Assembly: GCA_016717595.1 (NCBI GenBank)
Contig: JADKFE010000002.1
Location: 62,001-126,000 of the forward strand
DNA: 64,000 bases
From: Deltaproteobacteria bacterium
GTDB lineage: Bacteria > Myxococcota_A > UBA796 > CAJQPC01
Reading direction: 5' to 3'
Part shown: positions 60,688 through 64,000 of the stretch, in pieces
Layout of the letters: every line of letters begins with the position of its first letter
Numbering within the stretch: position 1 is the first letter of the stretch
Notes under the pieces: generated by a model
What the model was told of the DNA's origin: nothing
Seen by the model: the letters and a program-made list of their open reading frames with translations, nothing else
Database searches by the model: none
Made by a program: the position numbers and the translations under genes

Positions 60688-63386
60688 GCCTCTCCCCCCG
60701 CCAGCTCTGCCACCGGGGCGCCGGCTTGGCCTCGGCGCTGTGGCTGCGTGGACCTGACACGGTCGCCCGGGCTCTGGCCCAGCTCACGCCGGGGGCGAGC
60801 CTGCACCGGCTGCGAGACGGCCTGCTCGTGCGTTGGCCCAAGCCGTCGCGGGTGGTCGTGAACGAGGCGCCGGGCGTCGTGCTCACGCTGCACAATGAGG
60901 TGTTGTGGGCCTTCCCGCCCACACCCGCCGAGCGTGAGGCCCTGCGCCCAGCCCGGGGCGCGGTGGTCCTCTGTGTCGGCGGCGTGGCCGAGGTGGTGAC
61001 CGAGCTTGAGGCGGCGATCGATCCTCTGTCGTTGATCACGGCCCAGGTCAGCACGATCCCGCTCAGAGGGCTCGGCGCCCCGCCCGCGCCGCCTTTGGCG
61101 CTGGTGAGCGCCAGCGCCCCCCGCGAGCGGTTTGGTGTGGCCGAGGCCGACCCCGCCGCTGAAGAGACCCGGGCCGCACTCATGGCGCTCGCAGGGGGCG
61201 GTCGCGGCGCCAAACCCGCGGAGGAGGCCCGCGGCGGCTGGCTCACGGCTTTGGTCGGAACCTTGGGGCGCTGGTGGCGGGGGCGGCGGGAGGCCGGGCC
61301 GAGCGGGTCGTCGGAGATGGCGCAGGGCAGGGCTCCCTCCGCGCCTGCGGCCCCGGCGGGCGCCTCGTGGTGGGAGCGGCTGTTGAGCCGCCTCGATGAG
61401 CTCGCCCTACAGAACACCCTGCGTGGCCTCATGGGCGCCCGCCACGCACGTTTCCTCGGCGACTTGATGGAGGAGCTCGAAGGCGGCGACTTAGAGAAGG
61501 CCCTGCGCGCGGCGATCCCGCTCTCGGAGAAGCCGGGTGAGCCCAGCGACCCCCGCCGTTTCCCCCTGCGCCTGCCCCAAGGCCGCGAGCAGCTCAAGGT
61601 CACCCCCGGGCCCAGCGGCGGCGGCGGCATCGGCCTTCAGACCGAGCTCTTCGCGCGGCTGCGCCAGCTCTACACCCAGGCCGCCGAGCGCCTCACCCGG
61701 GAGGGCCGCATTGAGGAGGCCGCGTTTGTCTACGCGGAGCTGCTTGACCGCCCGTCGGACGCCGTGGGTCTCCTTGAAAAACACGGTCGGTTTGCCCTGG
61801 CCGCGGACATCGCCGAGACCCGCCGCTTGTCCCCGGCGTGGCAGATCGCCCTGCGCCTACAAGCCGGGGAGACCGAGCGCGCCATGGACCTCGCCCGGCG
61901 CTTCAGCCTCTTTGAAGAGGCGGCGCTGCGCCTGGTCGCCGCTGATCCCAAGCTCGCTCGCTCCCTACGCCTCACCCACATCACGCTCCTCGCCGGTCAA
62001 GGTCGGCTGGGGCAGGCGCTCGGGCTGGCGATCCAGTACGGGTCGCCTCGGATGACGGTGGCGCTGGCCGAACAATGCGTCGCCCGCGGGGGCCTCCCTC
62101 TGGTCACGGTCTTGGCCCTAATACCCAACATGCCGAGCGCGCTGATCGGTCAGGCGCTCCACGCCGCGCGCCCGCTTCTGCGCGCCCCCAACGCCGACCC
62201 CGCCCGGGAGGCGCTCTTGCGGGCCTTGGCGCGTTTTCACCCGACGGTGCTGCCTCCGCCCGAACGACACCTGCTACAGTCGCTCCAGCGGGAGGCGGCG
62301 CGTGTGTCTCTGCGCGCCGCCGCCGAGGGCCTCGCGGACGGCGCAGGTTTCGCCCTCGATCTCGCCAAGAGCTCCGACCCCGCCCTCTACCGCGAGCTGT
62401 CCGCCGCCCGCCCCCTCGACCCGCCTCTGCGCCCCACCACCAACGTCCTGCGCCGGGCCGCGGACGATCGGGGCGCCATGCCCATCCACGACCTAGGCCG
62501 CCGCGAGGACGGCGCCGTGGTGTTGGCCTTGGGTGAGACGGGCCTCGTGCTGCTTCAGCCCGACGGCGCCCGGCGACCCATCGAGGCCCCGGCGTGGCGG
62601 GTGATCTTGGGCGCCGGAGACGACGCCCTGGCCCTCGCGCCCCGCGGTGAGGTGAGCCGGGTGAGCCGGGTGAACCTGCACACCGGGGCGGTAAACCTCT
62701 GGGGTGAGCTGCGAATTCAGCGCGCCATACGAACGCTGCAAGACGGTCTGTGGTGGGTGGCACTGGACGACGGCCTCGCCTTGTTGGACCCCCACAACCC
62801 CACGCCCAAGGCCCTGTGGCGCAGCGGCCCCATCGGCGCGGTGAGCGGCTTGGCCGTGGGCGGCGAGGGTCTGTTCGCCTTGGTCGAGGACGCCGGGCAG
62901 CTTGAGCGCTGGCGCTGGTCCACCCCTGAGCTCGTGCTGCGGGACCGTGACTCTTTGGGCGAGCGCGCCTGGCCCTTGAGCCTCGTCGCCGTCTCCGGCC
63001 AAGGTCGTGTGGTGGAGCTCTACGTCCCGCCCCACGCCGACCTCCTCGCCTACCGCGTGAGCAGCCTGCACGGCCGCACGGCGCCGAGCTGGCGCGAGGA
63101 GCCCGCCCGCCCTCTGCCGAGCCCCGGCCCCTGGACGATCCTCTGGGCCCGCCTGCACGGCCCTTGGCTCCTCGCGGCCTTGGAGGGCCCCTCGGGCCTC
63201 CTGTTCTTGGCTTGGGACACCGACCACGTCGGCACACCGCTGCAGGTGTTCCTCGACGGCGCCGCCGCGCTGAGCGTCTCTACCTTCACCCACAACACCC
63301 AGACGACCTTTGTGCTCGGTGACGACCTGGGCCGCGCGTTGTGGCTGAGCCCGACCGGGCAGGTGCTCGGGGAGTGGCGGAGCTGA
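60684..63386 (+). CDS. Large bpX protein: bpX6-like N-terminus, helical middle, C-terminal beta-propeller
   Basis: This encodes 900 residues from GTG 60684, overlapping the previous stop (GTGA). Residues 1-130 (HRGAGLASALWLRGP, then GASLHRLRDGLLVRWP) resemble the bpX6 family by recollection. An Ala/Gly-rich linker follows, then an alpha-solenoid of TPR/ARM-like helices (about 310-600; LTREGRIEEAAFVYAELLD, LARRFSLFEEAALRLVAAD). Residues 605-900 are a beta-propeller (TGLVLLQPDG, LWWVALDDGLALLDP, GLFALVEDAGQLERW, LFLAWDTDH, RALWLSPTGQ). It is probably the target-recognition or scaffold subunit of the ternary system; the final gene of the operon. Confidence 0.75.
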   Translation: MSLSPRQLCHRGAGLASALWLRGPDTVARALAQLTPGASLHRLRDGLLVRWPKPSRVVVNEAPGVVLTLHNEVLWAFPPTPAEREALRPARGAVVLCVGGVAEVVTELEAAIDPLSLITAQVSTIPLRGLGAPPAPPLALVSASAPRERFGVAEADPAAEETRAALMALAGGGRGAKPAEEARGGWLTALVGTLGRWWRGRREAGPSGSSEMAQGRAPSAPAAPAGASWWERLLSRLDELALQNTLRGLMGARHARFLGDLMEELEGGDLEKALRAAIPLSEKPGEPSDPRRFPLRLPQGREQLKVTPGPSGGGGIGLQTELFARLRQLYTQAAERLTREGRIEEAAFVYAELLDRPSDAVGLLEKHGRFALAADIAETRRLSPAWQIALRLQAGETERAMDLARRFSLFEEAALRLVAADPKLARSLRLTHITLLAGQGRLGQALGLAIQYGSPRMTVALAEQCVARGGLPLVTVLALIPNMPSALIGQALHAARPLLRAPNADPAREALLRALARFHPTVLPPPERHLLQSLQREAARVSLRAAAEGLADGAGFALDLAKSSDPALYRELSAARPLDPPLRPTTNVLRRAADDRGAMPIHDLGRREDGAVVLALGETGLVLLQPDGARRPIEAPAWRVILGAGDDALALAPRGEVSRVSRVNLHTGAVNLWGELRIQRAIRTLQDGLWWVALDDGLALLDPHNPTPKALWRSGPIGAVSGLAVGGEGLFALVEDAGQLERWRWSTPELVLRDRDSLGERAWPLSLVAVSGQGRVVELYVPPHADLLAYRVSSLHGRTAPSWREEPARPLPSPGPWTILWARLHGPWLLAALEGPSGLLFLAWDTDHVGTPLQVFLDGAAALSVSTFTHNTQTTFVLGDDLGRALWLSPTGQVLGEWRS

Positions 63387-64000
63387 GGGGCGAGGCAAAA
63401 TGTGCGACCGCGCAGAGGCGACCGCGGCGAAGGCGCCCCGAGCAGCGCCCCGCCCAGGCGCGCTCACCCGAGGAGCGCGTCCCGATCACGGCCACCAGCA
63501 CGGGCTCGTAGAGGATTCTCGCGCTCCGTAGGGCCCTCAAAGACAGCTGTCGGACCACCACCAGTCGGTTGTCTTTGTAGCCCGCGGCGGCGAAGAGGTC
63601 CGCGGGGCCGTCTGGGTCCAAGATGCGCCCGTCGTCTGCGAGGCTGGCGAAGGCGCTGAGATCCACCTCATCGGCGACGTCTTCGTTGAGCCACAGCGTC
63701 ATGCCATAGGCCGGGTTCGCCGCGCTGCCGGTGGTGCAGCGGTCTACGCCACCTTCGGGCAAGAGCGCCTCGCCCTGCCACAGCCCGCCGTCCCGCAACA
63801 AGACGCCGTACTTGAGCCACTCGTTCGCCGTCGTCCACGCGCCATAGGCCAACATGGGGTTGCCCGCGGGGTCGTGGTTCCAGCCGCCAAACCTCATGCC
63901 CATCGGCGTGAACAGTCGCTCCTCCAGATACTCCAAGGGGCTCTGGCCGATCTTCGCCGTGATCAAGGCCCCCAACACCGCCTGGTGCGACGATCCATAC
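63286..64000 (-). CDS. Beta-lactamase-family serine hydrolase, C-terminal part (runs off right edge)
   Basis: The frame enters from the right edge with YGSSHQAVLGALI, the position of the YxN motif of class C-like/PBP-type serine hydrolases, and continues with PLEYLEERLFTPMGM and later AYGMTLWLNED and AAGYKDNRLVVV, the usual C-terminal order. The SxxK motif lies outside the window. After RLVVV the sequence becomes Arg/Ala/Ser-rich and overlaps the bpX gene by 101 bp. A different frame gives FEGPTERENPLRAR and stops at 63464, so an indel near 63540 is likely and the true end is probably about 63464. Substrate unknown (peptidase, esterase or transesterase). Confidence 0.7.
   Translation of the reverse strand, partial: YGSSHQAVLGALITAKIGQSPLEYLEERLFTPMGMRFGGWNHDPAGNPMLAYGAWTTANEWLKYGVLLRDGGLWQGEALLPEGGVDRCTTGSAANPAYGMTLWLNEDVADEVDLSAFASLADDGRILDPDGPADLFAAAGYKDNRLVVVRQLSLRALRSARILYEPVLVAVIGTRSSGERAWAGRCSGRLRRGRLCAVAHFASPLSSATPRAPARSGSATTRGPGRHRAQRSSGCCG

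Overview
The window is 64 kb of very GC-rich bacterial DNA, almost entirely coding, with no rRNA, tRNA, insertion sequence, phage gene or CRISPR array that I could recognise. It most resembles Myxococcota (former Deltaproteobacteria). The evidence is a large family of MopE-type Asp/Cys repeat lipoproteins, a thrombospondin type-3 repeat protein ending in a MYXO-CTERM-like sorting tail, many lipoproteins and secreted proteins of unknown function, 4-bp ATGA/GTGA stop-start overlaps, frequent GTG/TTG starts, and a complete MoxR / vWA / beta-propeller (bpX) operon. No species can be named.

Layout. 1-5802: minus-strand lipoproteins and secreted proteins, including a HExxH metalloprotease-like gene, two paralogues of an unknown family, a broken MopE-repeat lipoprotein and a broken six-repeat lipoprotein with a VCPxGW..GGGY unit. 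5803-6820: about 1 kb without a gene, with a duplicated 35-bp core and a hairpin. 6821-12698: a helical protein, an intergenic array of palindromes at about 41-bp spacing, a three-gene secreted cluster and an alpha/alpha-barrel lipoprotein. 12789-21976: two GT-C-like membrane glycosyltransferases, an Nma111/Deg7-like double protease and an esterase. 21989-32690: TSP3 and MopE surface proteins around a DUF1549/cytochrome/DUF1501 operon. 32745-39867: crotonase, lipoproteins, a channel-like protein with RCK domain, MBL and HAD hydrolases, and a DUF692 (MNIO-like) gene with a translationally coupled partner. 39908-43290: a GH105 hydrolase plus heparinase-type lyase. 43304-46993: a MopE protein with 16 repeats and a lamin-tail domain. 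47107-56854: sugar-kinase-like protein, Pal, TatD, PAP2, CDP-alcohol transferase, HelD-like helicase, crotonase and DedA. 56873-57208: a small secreted protein whose ribosome-binding site lies inside a perfect hairpin. 57270-63386: the four-gene bpX operon. The right edge cuts a beta-lactamase-family gene.

How genes work together. The bpX operon is tightly coupled by 4-bp overlaps and pairs a RavA-like MoxR ATPase with a vWA/propeller protein and two further bpX-type proteins, as in the MoxR-vWA-bpX ternary systems proposed to act in biological conflict. The GH105-lyase pair would depolymerise an acidic polysaccharide at the surface. The DUF1549/cytochrome/DUF1501 set resembles secreted redox-linked operons of Planctomycetes and Myxococcota. 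The DUF692 pair suggests an iron-dependent modification system with no visible precursor peptide.

Caution. At least seven genes are interrupted by 1-2 base indels, several inside C/G or T homopolymers (near 1242, 2166, 4025-4150, 5240, 28575, 39985; also perhaps 14600 and 63540). This pattern suits residual errors of a long-read or metagenome assembly better than true gene decay, so these genes are described both as fragments and as their likely intact forms.
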